64,000 nucleotides of DNA from Cryoendolithus antarcticus (Eukaryota > Ascomycota > Dothideomycetes > Cladosporiales > Cladosporiaceae): positions 1,736,001 through 1,800,000 of the forward strand of contig NAJO01000001.1 of the NCBI GenBank assembly GCA_002077065.1, written 5' to 3'. The notes under the pieces were generated by a model, which was not told the DNA's origin, did not search any database, and was given only the letters and a program-made list of their open reading frames with translations. The position numbers and the translations under genes were made by a program. Position 1 is the stretch's first letter; every line of letters starts with the position of its first letter. Below are positions 1-11,200 of the stretch, one piece after another.

Positions 1-257
1 TTGCGTGGAAGCTGCCTGAAGAGGAGGAGACGGAGGAGTACGCGTTCCCGCTTACGCTTAAGATGAAGAGTAAGGGCGGGACGCCTACGGGTTTGGATGG
101 CGCGGCTGGGGGGAGTGGGGCTGTTACGCCGGTTACGGCTAGTGTGCTGGCTATGGGGATTAATGGGAATGGGACGGGGGCGGGACATGGGGTGGGGAGC
201 CATGGGGTGGGTGCTGCGGTGGGGAGTAGTGTGTTGCCGCCGAATGCGGGGGTGTGA
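1..257 (+). CDS. C-terminal fragment of an unidentified protein
   Basis: An open frame enters from the left edge (codons start at position 3) and ends at the TGA at 255-257, giving the last 84 residues of a protein. The first part reads AWKLPEEEETEEYAFPLTLK, a short acidic segment followed by a folded-looking stretch. The last 60 residues are Gly/Ala/Val/Ser-rich low complexity (repeated GAG, HGVG, GAAVG), as expected of a disordered tail. I do not recognise the family. The start and any introns lie outside the window. Confidence 0.5.
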   Translation, partial: AWKLPEEEETEEYAFPLTLKMKSKGGTPTGLDGAAGGSGAVTPVTASVLAMGINGNGTGAGHGVGSHGVGAAVGSSVLPPNAGV

Positions 258-1013
258 GCTGTGCGTTGAGTGTGAATGTGCGGTGGTACTGAGGGAAGAT
301 CGTATGGGGAAGGTGGAAGTGTAAAGTTGGTTGGTCTTGTTATTGCGTGTCCTATACCTGGTGTACATACTGCTGCTGACCCTTTCCTTCACGTTTGGAC
401 ATACAACAGTTCCTGGCACAAAGATCTACCAGTCATGCGGCCGACCGGAAGGTGGGGATTCACGCTGCTGGTGTCAAGCTTGCTGACTGGCGGATGTAGA
501 TCTGTTCTAACGAGCTGCGCAACACGGGTCACTGGACTGGTCACAGCAGGACGAAGTGCTTTACGGTTTGTGGATCGGCGCATCGCTCTTGTGCTGATGG
601 CATGAAAATATAGGAGTGTGTGACGTGGTGCACATTACCATTGTGAGCGTCTTTGGGCAAGGTATGACCTTCGCTAGCTTGAAGTGGACAGCAAAATCAT
701 GGCCTCTCGATACGCTGTTGTAAGTCGGCGGTGAAGCTGTGTGTGGGAGTTGCAAAGCTGGATTACCATTGGGAGACTTGCTACTGGGTGGTCAGCAAGA
801 ATTGCTCTCGAAAGTGGAATATTCGAGGACATCATCTCGTCTCTGCTGATATTGATAAAACGCACCCGGTACCTCTCTCTTGCCGATATTCTTTCCTTCT
901 TCTTCATCACACCAACTCACACTGACAACCACTGCCAACTATATCGACCACCAGCTTCAACGAGCAGTAACTGCGCCGACTGCCACTTGCGCCGACAACT
1001 AACTGCGCCGACC
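258..1013. other. Intergenic, 5' region of the secreted repeat protein
   Basis: No supported gene. The last 100 bases before the ATG at 1014 are CA/CT-rich and look like a fungal 5' leader. The downstream frame is open upstream to 741, but that extension has no coding character and would bury the signal peptide, so it is treated as leader. Confidence 0.5.
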
Positions 1014-4000
1014 ATGAAACGCCCCGCCGCCACGGCCCTCGTGGTCCTAGCCCTTACCAGCCTGGGCCTCGCCGCTCCACTGGCAACTCCTGCGTCTGCG
1101 AGCTTGACGCCCGCTTCTCAGGTCACCCACTTCCAACTTGTGCCAGCTTCGCCAACCACCACTCAGGACTGGAGCGGCTGGATCGAGGCGCGCAGTATTC
1201 CTGCCGCGCTGACTAGGGAGGGTATGCCTACTGGGACTACGCCAGCGGCTCCCGAACCATCGCACCTGTTGAACGCCGATCTCGAGAAGCTCGTCCAGGC
1301 CGTCAATACCTTCCACGCTGAGGGGAATGCGGTCGTCAACGTCGAGGCACTCAAGCAGACTCTTCTCGCTCGCCCGGAATTTGCCGCTATCCATGATACT
1401 CTGCAATCCTTGACCGGAACAGACCTGCATGCCTTCATCGACCACGTCACCGGCAAGTCAACCCCAGACGCACCTTTGAGGCCTAGAGACGACGGCTTCA
1501 AAGGGCTCAGGGGTCTTTGGCTCAATGCTGTCGGTAAGTGGGAGCACTTCATCGATCCAGGCACGTCAAGAATCTCGATGGGCAAGGACGGCATGCCGGA
1601 ACAGAAGGGCAATCTGGCCCCTCGAGAAGACGTTTTCGCAAGGCCCATAGGCTCTTGGGTCAACTTGGTTAATAAGTGGGAGCATCTCATCGACCCGGGC
1701 ACGCCGAGACTTAAGATGGGCAAGGACGGCTTGCCTATGAAGCCGGATGCGGCTAAGCGCGGTGTCGATGGTGCTGCTACTAGCGCTGACTGGAAGTCAG
1801 TGCCGGTGGTCTCTGAGTACGATGTGGCGCACTCCAGGCTGATGAATACCAAGAGGGGCATGCCCATCGAGATTGGATCTACTGTGCCGTTCTCTGCAGC
1901 CGCGACGGTCACCGCGACGGGCGCAGCAACTACGCTGCTCACTTCGCTGCAGCATCCTACGCCGTTCCTCGTTGCCACCAGCACAGCACCTGCGGAAACT
2001 CCCTTCCCTGTTACCAGCGGCAAGCCGTTCCCTACACTTCGCTTCGATCCTTGTACCCAGCTCCACGATGACAGGGGATTCTACAAGGAGCTGTGCAAGA
2101 TCCGATCCGGTCGACCTGCTACAGATCCTGCTTACCCTACACACGCACCGAAGTCCATCCGCGACATCAGTCAAGATGCTGACAACATGCCTTTGACCGA
2201 TATTCTGCCTAGCAGCACGAGGACCACGCTCTCCGAGGCCGGCATCTCCCTGCTACCTGTCCCGCCAGAACTGTTCAACATCAATGACTACACGTATCTG
2301 AACGCTCGTGTCGTGTCTGGAGATTCCAAGACGGTGGGTCCTTCAGCAGAGCAAGCCCAAGTGACGCCCGCTCCTATCCTGCCTCGTGGGTTCAACGATG
2401 GTATCTATGCGGAGATGATATCCAAGTACTACGAAGAGCATCCCTATTCCGATCCCGTCACTGCTCCGGACTTGAGCAGCCCCAAGGTCCAGGCAATGCT
2501 CGAGAAGTACCTCAGCGAGCATCCAACACCCATCAAGCCTGCGACCTCGTCTGCCCCGATCGCTCCGCGGGGCTTTCCCGGCGGGTTTGCGAACTTCGTG
2601 GGCGCCATGGCTGTCGGTATCCCCAATCAGTTCGCGCAGAACGCGTGGCGTGATCACTTGGCGGGCAAGTCGACGACATATGAGCGTCTATATGAAGTTG
2701 GAGGTACGCGTGCGCCTGAGTTGACTGGCATTGCGGCGGCGATGCAGGCGCACTTTGCTACGGCTCCAATGACACTTCCTGATACGACGATTCCGCCTTG
2801 GTCCTCTACTCCGTCGCCGTCTGCTACTGTCTCGGTAGTACCACGAGATATCTCTGATGACACCAAGGACGATCCAAGTGGGACTGTGCTCCACCAGACA
2901 ATGCCATCCGTTTGGAGTACTGTCGTGAGACTTCACCACACAGAGCCCAGGGCGCCACCGGTCGCATCTGTCGTCGGCCAACTCGTTGCAAACGGCGTCC
3001 ACGCCGCTTCGGGCCTCATCTTAGGCGACGATGAGCCTCGCAACACCGCGAATTCCATCGTGTCCACAATCGACAGCCCACCGTTCCCCGGCGCCACGCA
3101 GTCTAGGACGTACATCCATGGCTGGCAACCCGAGCCAACGCCTGCGGCAGGACCGCCTGACCTCGCAGGCAAGGTTGCTTCCGTCGTGCAGAACTACGTC
3201 GACGTTGCGTCGAATATCTACGCGTATGAGGTGTCTGAGGTGTTCCCTCACACTGCTCAGCCGAGCACGGCTCCTTGCACGACGTCGCCGACTCCGACCG
3301 GATGTCAGCATGGGAAGTTCAAGCCCGAGCGTGTCGAGACACCGGAGCCACAGCCAACGACACTCGTTACTTTGACGAAGCGCGCTGCGACAGTAGTGAC
3401 TGACGCTGTGGCTGAGGCGACAATATTTCCCGCCCCAGGGGCCAAAGGTCCAAGCAAGTGCCTCGCAGACAAGCAGGACAAGGCTATCGAGCACGTGGTC
3501 AAGAGTATCATGAGAGATTCGGGCGATCTGTCGAAGGAGTCATACGTGTATATGGTCAAGAGTCTGCAACGCGATGCTACAGGCGGAAGCTTTATGAACA
3601 TCACCTACGTGAAGCTCCCCGAAAAGAGGTACAAGATCACTATGGTAACACTCCTGAATAAGGTGTCTGCAGCCAAGAAGTACATGACTGTTGAGTACGA
3701 TGTCTACTATGGTAGAGGCCGCGGTAGCTGGAACCAGAAAGAGACGCTCATGATCGCACAGATAAGGAGGCTCACGACCGGGGGACCGTGAGTACTGACC
3801 CTCGCTGTAGTGAGGCGTGAGCAATGCTGACAAGTTGAACAGAGATGATGGAGTGATTTTCGATAAGCCGGCGGTGGCAAAGCGAACTGAGGTTGCTGCC
3901 ACAGGACTGGACGAAAAGTATCTGACCCGCGTCCACAAGACTTCGTGGGTCGAGTTCCCGCATGGCAGCGACGGCAAAGACGCGCAGCCGCTGGTGCATA

Positions 4001-4245
4001 GTACGATCAGCAAGGAATATGTCGAGCCCACGAAACCCCGCGACAAGATCGAACGGCCTTCGGAAGAACAAACGAAGGTAGTTGAAGTCGACCCGAACGC
4101 AGAGCATCTGACTCGGGTCCACAAGACTTCTTGGGTCGAGCTCCCGCACGCTGGCGATCCTGCAGACAAGCAGGCACTTGTGCATACTACTGTGACTGAG
4201 GAGTATGTCGAGCCCGCGCATGGCGAAGCGCAACCGAGATTGTAG
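1014..4245 (+). CDS. Large secreted repeat-containing protein, two exons
   Basis: Exons 1014-3787 and 3843-4245; predicted 1058 residues. The start at 1014 begins MKRPAATALVVLALTSLGLAA, a clear signal peptide. The 55-nt intron has a GTGAGT donor, a CTGAC branch site and an AACAG acceptor; without splicing the frame stops inside the donor. No known domain is recognised. Internal repeats are visible. Around residues 175 and 221 two 46-residue units share KWEH(F/L)IDPGT, then MGKDG(M/L)P. In exon 2, around residues 951 and 1013, two 62-residue units share LTRVHKTSWVE, an LVH-T segment and EYVEP. The middle is Pro/Thr/Ala-rich with many PRG/PRD and some KR sites. It is probably a secreted or cell-wall protein; a kexin-processed precursor is possible but the KR spacing is irregular. 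No function is assigned. Confidence 0.75.
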
Positions 4246-4454
4246 ACGAGAGTGAGTACTGAATGCCGCCTCCCGAGCTGTATGGGTGCATGCTAAAGTC
4301 CCGAGCAGCAGAAGCGAATTGGAGCCTATCAAGCGGACGGTGAGAAGGCGGTGCGATTGGACTTGATGCAGCGTTTGGCGCTACATTGGAACCGATGGAC
4401 TGTTTGAAGGAGCTGAGATATGGATGATCGATCGCAACAATCTGGTGTGCTGTC

Positions 4455-4784
4455 ATGATTTTACGATTTATGTTGCATGGACTACGATCTGGACGATTGA
4501 CGAATGATCGATTGGACGCTTTTATTAGTAGCTCGTTGGTAGTGCTTAGTCTCAAGTATTGTACCACTGATCCTGGTCTTTTGATGATGTCGTTGCCCAC
4601 CGTCGACTATGTGGCAGTATTTTGGTTTGTAGCTGGGCTGAGCTTCGTTATGTATCTCCTGGCCTACTGTTATTGGAGACACGTCCCACCGAGGGACACG
4701 GTGGAGACGGGCCAGCCGGCCGCTGATCAAGATGAGAACAACACGCCGAGAAGAGAGGAGAACTGGAATAATGCGCAAATATGA
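4455..4784 (+). CDS. Doubtful small membrane protein ORF
   Basis: A 109-codon open frame. If translation starts at the ATG at 4584, the product is about 66 residues with one strong hydrophobic segment (VAVFWFVAGLSFVMYLLAYC) followed by a charged tail rich in D, E, N and R. It lies between the secreted repeat gene and TRA1. I recognise no homologue and see no introns or supporting context. It may be a real single-pass micro-membrane protein or chance. Confidence 0.2.
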   Translation: MILRFMLHGLRSGRLTNDRLDAFISSSLVVLSLKYCTTDPGLLMMSLPTVDYVAVFWFVAGLSFVMYLLAYCYWRHVPPRDTVETGQPAADQDENNTPRREENWNNAQI

Positions 4785-5295
4785 AAAATGGTTACTAAGT
4801 CCGATGGTCGACAAGGGGGAGGGGGTCGAAATATTGCGAAGGCTCGGGGATGTCTCCCCACGATCTGCAACGGCCCGCTTGTGCATTAGTTCCCGGCTCT
4901 GATAGTTCGCGTGTCGCCCTTCTGTATGAAGGCACACTTGCACATGAGGCTCTGCGAGAGCTTCACCACTGAGTACAGCCTTGCATTTGCAACACCACAC
5001 CTCTACTTCTAGCACACGACCCCTCTTCGCAGCACCACTTCACTGTGACGCGCTGCCTCTATGATCGCGACAGCCTTGTTGCTATTGCGCATGTGAATAC
5101 ACGACCTAACGAATTCACGTCGATTACCGATTCACTTCACATCGGCCTCACGAACGACCGCTACACGACAAGACTGCTGCCTTAGCGGAATTCCTATTAC
5201 GCACCCTGCCTCCTCGAACACAGCTTATGGCCTAGGAATGTGACAAGGCCATCGTCGCCCATTCTCATCGGCGCATTCGGTCCATAGTAGCCGCC
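4785..5295. promoter_or_regulatory. Presumed TRA1 upstream region
   Basis: No coding signal on either strand. The final 300 bases are rich in CA and AC runs, like other leaders in this window. No TATA box or named binding site could be assigned. Confidence 0.3.
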
Positions 5296-8200
5296 ATGGG
5301 GGACCGCAACCTTGATGCCCTCGAGGCAAGGTTGCGGGACAACGCAACAGGTGAAGACGGAGCGTATCGATCAAGATGGAACCGCTACTGATACATCAGC
5401 CACAGACATCAAGAACAAGATCGAGATCCTCACGAACCTCCGCGATGGCCTCGAGAACTGGTGTCAAGGCCCGACCTACGGTGTCTTCATGCAGAAGTTC
5501 ATGCCGATATGCCTCAACATCCTCGCAGGATCGCCTGTCTTCATCAGTTCGTCCCCAGAGCAGAAGCTGCGCAGCTGTGCACTGGAGATCCTACATCGAT
5601 TACCGATGAACTCGCCTGATGCCACCGAACCGTTTGCAGTCGCGATCGTGGACAAGTGCTTGGAGCTGATCAGGGTAGAGAACGAAGACAATGCTGTGCT
5701 GTGTCTGAAGATCATCATGGACTTCGAGCGCTTCCACATCAAGACGTTGGCCAACAAGGCACAGCCTTTTCTCGATTTGATCCTGGAGCTATTCGAAGGC
5801 ATGAAGGACACTGTGAAAGACACGTTCGACAATGTGCAAGCAGGAGACGGGGTTGGTACAGAGTCGGCGCACAGCAACTCACCGCGACCAGGCTCGCCAG
5901 TTGCATCGACCACATCGTCCATCGGGACAGACCCAGGCACTGAGCAACAGACGACGCGCTTATTGGTCAAGGGGATGCAATCCTTCAAGGTGGTCGCGGA
6001 GTGTCCGATAATAGTGGTATCCATCTTCCAGGCACACAAGAGTGTAGCACCCGACAATGTACAAAAGTTCGCGCCCCAGATACAAGCAGCACTGCAACTC
6101 CAAGCTGGACCACAGCGCGCTGCACATGACGAAGCAAAGGCCAATGGCACCATATTCACCGGCGTCGCCAAGGAGATCAAGAATCGAGTGGCTTTTGGCG
6201 ATCTCGTCACTGCGCAGGTCAAGACAATGAGCTTTCTCGCATACATGCTCAGAGCGCATCAAAACAGGCTGACCAGCTTCTTGAAAGAGCTCCCCGATAT
6301 CGTGGTTCGACTACTGCGCGACTGTCCCAGGGAGAAATCGGCAACGCGGAAGGAGTTGCTTGTGGCTATTAGGCACATCCTGAACTTCAACTTCCGCGAG
6401 ATCTTTCTGCCGGTCATCACAGACCTACTCGATGAGCACACGCTGGTTGGAGATGGCTTGACTGCCTACGAGACGCTGAGACCACTCGCGTATACTATGC
6501 TTGCTGACCTCATCCATCATGTACGCGACAAGCTGGACTCTAACATGATACGACAGACTGTCATCGTGTACATCCGCAATCTTCACGATGACATTCCTGG
6601 TACTAGCTACCAGACGATGAGCGCAAAACTTCTCCTGAACATGGCAGAGTGCATGTCCAAGATCGAGAACAAGCAGGATGCGCGGCACTACATGATGTTG
6701 GTGCTCAATGGTATTGCCGATAAGTTCGCTGCTATGAACCGACAGTTCACCAACGCCGTCAAGCTCGCAAAGCGGCAGGAGGGTGCCGCATCCTTCGACG
6801 CACCGATTGAGAATTACGTCGCAGAGAAGGATCACCCGCCAGACTGGGACGAGGTCGACATCTTTGCAGCTACGCCTATCAAGACCATCAATCCTCGAGA
6901 TCGCTCGACTGATCCGGTCACCGAGAACAAGTTCTTGTTCAAGAATCTGCTACATGGACTTAAGACGTTCTTCTACCAGTTACGCAACTCGAATTCCACC
7001 GAAGTCAAGGATAGCATGGATCAGAATCTCGTGCCAGTCAATTGGGCGGATCTGTCGTTCGGCTTCAGCGCTGAGGAGGTTAATGTTCTGATCAAGCTCT
7101 TCCGTGAGGGCGCGCAGGTGTTCAAGTACTACAATCTGGAGAAGCCAGATTCTAATGGTTCGCCTGAGTTGCTATCAAGCCAGCACATGGCTTCGAGTGG
7201 GAAGGAGGAAAAGGATCTGCTGGAGACGTTCGCGACCGTCTTCCACCACCTTGATCCCGCTTCATTCCACGAAGTGTTTCAGACGGAGATTCCCTTCCTA
7301 TACCAGCAGAGCTTCGAGCATACCGGTCTGCTGCATATTCCACAGTTCCTCCTGGCAAGTGAAGCCACAAGCCCAGCTTTCGCAGGGATGTTGCTGCAGT
7401 TCCTGATGAACAAGATCGAAGAGGTGGGCACCAGCGATACACTCAAGTCATCGATTCTGCTCCGCCTCTTCAAGCTCAGCTTCATGGCTGTTACGCTTTT
7501 CGCCCCACAGAACGAGCAGGTCCTGCTACCGCACGTCACCAAGTTGATCACGAAGTCTATCGAGCTGTCTGTGACTGCCGAGGAGCCTACGAACTACTTC
7601 CTCTTACTGCGCTCACTATTTAGGAGCATCGGCGGCGGCAGATTCGAGCATCTTTACAAGGAGATCCTACCTCTCCTTGAGATGCTGCTCGAAGTGCTCA
7701 ATAATTTGCTCGTCTCAGCACAGAAGTCGGAGCAGCGTGATCTCTTCGTCGAGCTATCGCTCACTGTGCCTGCTCGCTTGAGTCATCTGCTACCTCATCT
7801 GAGCTACCTTATGCGGCCACTCGTCGTTGCCCTCGGCGCTGGCAGTGAACTCATCGCGCAAGGTCTTCGAACACTCGAGCTTTGCGTCGACAACCTCACT
7901 GCGGACTACCTGGACCCGATCATGGCGCCCGTCATCGACGAGCTTATGGCTGCGCTGTGGGATCACCTGAAGCCCAATCCGTACAGTCACTTCCATGCTC
8001 ACACCACGATGCGCATCCTCGGCAAGCTCGGTGGTAGAAATCGCAAGTTCATCAATGCACCTCCGGAGCTGGAGTATAAGGTTTACTCGGACGATGAGCC
8101 TAGCTTCGACGTCCGCCTCATCGGCTCTGCGCGCGAGAGAGCCATGCCCGCTAGACTTGGCATTGATGTTGCGATCGACAAGCTTCGAGAGGTTCCCAAG

Positions 8201-11200
8201 CAAGCCTCGCTCAAGAAGGCAGACTCCTTCCACAAGAAGCAAGCTTTCAAACTTCTGGTATCGCATGTCAAGCTGCTCGTGGGATTCGACAGTCTGCCCG
8301 ATGACTTTGCGAGATTGGTCAGAATTCAAGCAGATGATCTCAAGGACAAGAAGTTCGATGCTGGCACTGATCTGTTCGCCGTCTCGGAGCGCCAGAAGTC
8401 TGGAACTAAGCGCGATGCTCAGCAGCAGACTCTACTGAAGCTGCTGAAAGCTTGCATGCTGGCCGCGTCGCTACCCGAGCTTGAGTATGAGGCAAAGGCT
8501 TTTCTAACGGGAGTGTACCGACACTTCATGCTTGTCGAGCTCGGCACCGCGCTGGGTAAGGAGAAGCACAAGAACCGCCCTTTCGAAGTGCGCGCAGGTG
8601 AAGGACCAGTCTACGTCGAGACTGGCGTACTTGCCGATGCCATTTCAGACTCCCTCTCGAGCGATCTGAAAGGCGTGCGCGATGTTGCCGAAGCAGCAAT
8701 GCAGTCATGCCACGAGGTTGCCAGCAAGATCTTCGGTTCCGAAGCGCAAGCTGAGAATCTGCCCTTCTTCGGTCACTTGGCAGAGACGTTTGTGCACGCC
8801 TGCTACGAGGAGGAGTGGTTCGTCAAGTCTGGTGGCACAGCAGGCATCAACATCCTAATCGCGAAGATGAACTTCAGCGATGATTTCTTGCTTCATCGTC
8901 AGCTGGACTTCGTACGCGCGCTGCTTTATGTCATCAAGGACATGCCGCAGGATCTGCCTGCCAACATCCGCATCCAAGCGAAGGAGACGATGCTGCACCA
9001 CATCCAACGCTGTGCTAAGAGCTTCAAGGCTGAGCAGCTCGAGGAGAAGGACAGCAAGCTGCATGTTCTGTGTAATAGACTTATAGGCGAAGTCAGCCAT
9101 ATGAACAAGCATGTGCGCTCAACAGCACAGCAAGGCTTGAAGACGCTTGCAGACACCGTCGGCGTGAAGCTGCACGAGGTCGTGAAGCCGGTGAAGGACC
9201 TACTGCTCGCGCCCATTTTCAACAAGCCACTTCGTGCACTTCCGTTCGCGGCTCAGATCGGCTACATTGATGCCATCAACTTTTGTCTGGACATGGAAAA
9301 CGACGTCCTCACGTTTGACGAGCCACTCAACAGGCTTCTGTACGAGACTCTCGCGCTCGTCGATGCGGAGGACGAGAGCCTGGCTGCCAAACCGTACGAG
9401 CACCGCAACTCAGAGTCAATCGTGCACTTGCGCGTCGCCTGCTTGCGACTGCTCACGACAGCCATTCGCTTTCCCGGCTTCAACACCCAGCAGCAAACCC
9501 AACACCGAGCCCGGATCATCTCCATCTTCTTCAAGAGCTTGTACAGTAAAAACAAAGAAGTCGCTGGCGCTGCAAATGCTGGTCTCAAGATAGTACTTGC
9601 GGCCACGCAGAAGCTGCCAAAGGACCTGCTCCAGAATGGTCTTAGACCGATCCTAATGAACGTGCAGGATCCGCGCAAGCTCAGCGTCGAAGGACTGGAG
9701 GGCTTGAGAACGCTGCTTCAGCTGTTGACCAATTACTTCAAGGTTGAGATAGGGACTCGGCTGTTGGATCACATGAGGACGATCGCTGAGCCGGCTACGC
9801 TGCAGAAGGTGAGCTTCACGTTGATTGAGAGTCATGCGAAGATGAAGGTTGTTACGGCGATCTTCAGTGTGTTTCATTTGCTGCCTAGTGCTGCTGTCCA
9901 GTTCCTCCCGGAGCTCGTGGAGAGGGTACTGCAGCTCGAGGCTAGTCTTAGGCGGACCAGGGCGAGTCCGTTCAGGAGTCCACTCATTCAGTATCTCAAC
10001 AACTACGCAAATGAGTCCTGGACCTTCTTCTGCGCTGCGATGGACGAGGAGGGGAAGGGCAGGTTCTTTGCGCAGGTACTCCCGCATGAGCACAGCGGTC
10101 CGCTGAGGAACAAAGTTGTTGCTGAGACTGAGGCGCTGATTGCGACTTTCACACTGACTGATGGCTCTTCTGACGTCCTCGCGCGCGCAGCTGTCAATGC
10201 TATACATGTGGTGCACTCGATCTGCCAGTTCGATGAGCCTAGCAAGAAGCTTCTGGAGGACGAGAAACTGCGCGATGCTTTACTCAAGGCTGCTATCAGC
10301 TTGCAGGGTATGGACAGAGCCAATACGCTATCTGGTACGCTTCGTCTGGCTGTCGTGCAGAGCGCTGAGCAGATCACGGACATCTTGACGCAGTATCTTC
10401 GATCGCACCCGGATGATCTGGACATGCTGTTCCGCATTTTGGAGGCTTGTACGGCTGATCAGCTGACGAAGTGTCCTGGGTTGTTCACCTTTCTGTACCA
10501 GCATGTCATCACCAACGAAAGTGTGGAATACCAGCGCGCTGTGATGGGACGGTGTATCGACATCTACACCTCGAAGCAGAGTGCGCAAAACATGAAGTGG
10601 TTCGCCTTCCACTACGTGCTCAACCCCATCTTGGCGAACGACGCTATGCGCAGCTGGGACTCGCTCTTCGGAGCCGGCACCAAAGGCACAGCTCTACTGG
10701 ATCGAAGCATGACAGACCAAATTCATAACAAGCTCTGGAAGCCACAAAGCAACAGCGACGTCTCCTCGGACGACGAGCGGCAAGGCGTAGATCACTCCAG
10801 GATGGAGCTCCTACAAACCACCGCCTTCCTCGTCAAATACCACCACAACATGCTTCAAGACGCCCGCAAAGACATCATCAAGTTTGGCTGGAACTATATC
10901 CGCCTAGACGACGTGATTAATAAGTACGCCGCCTACGTGCTGATTGCGTACTTCATCGCGAACTACGAGACTCCTTCCAAAATCGCACTGCAGGTGTACG
11001 GAGCTTTGCTGCGGGCGCATCAGGCCGAGGGGAAGAATCTGGTGACGCAGAGTCTGGAGATCTTGCGACCGGTGCTGAAGAAGCGGCTCGGTGGTCCGGA
11101 TGGGAGACAGGCTATGTGGTCCAAGATTCCTCGTCGCATTGTAAGCGAGGAGAGCAATAATGTGGCGCAGTTGGCTGCGATCTACCAGTTCCTGGTGAGG

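Noticed and set aside
741..1013. N-terminal extension of the secreted repeat protein from an ATG at 741
   Set aside because: The extension has no coding character and would place the obvious signal peptide at residue 92; the region looks like a 5' leader.
1047..2174. Long minus-strand frames opposite the secreted protein gene
   Set aside because: They mirror the GC-rich third-position bias of the real gene and carry no motif of their own.
1014..3787. Kexin-processed repetitive peptide precursor (RiPP-like) in the secreted protein
   Set aside because: KR sites exist but are irregularly spaced and the intervening peptides are not repeats of one core; not enough for a RiPP call.
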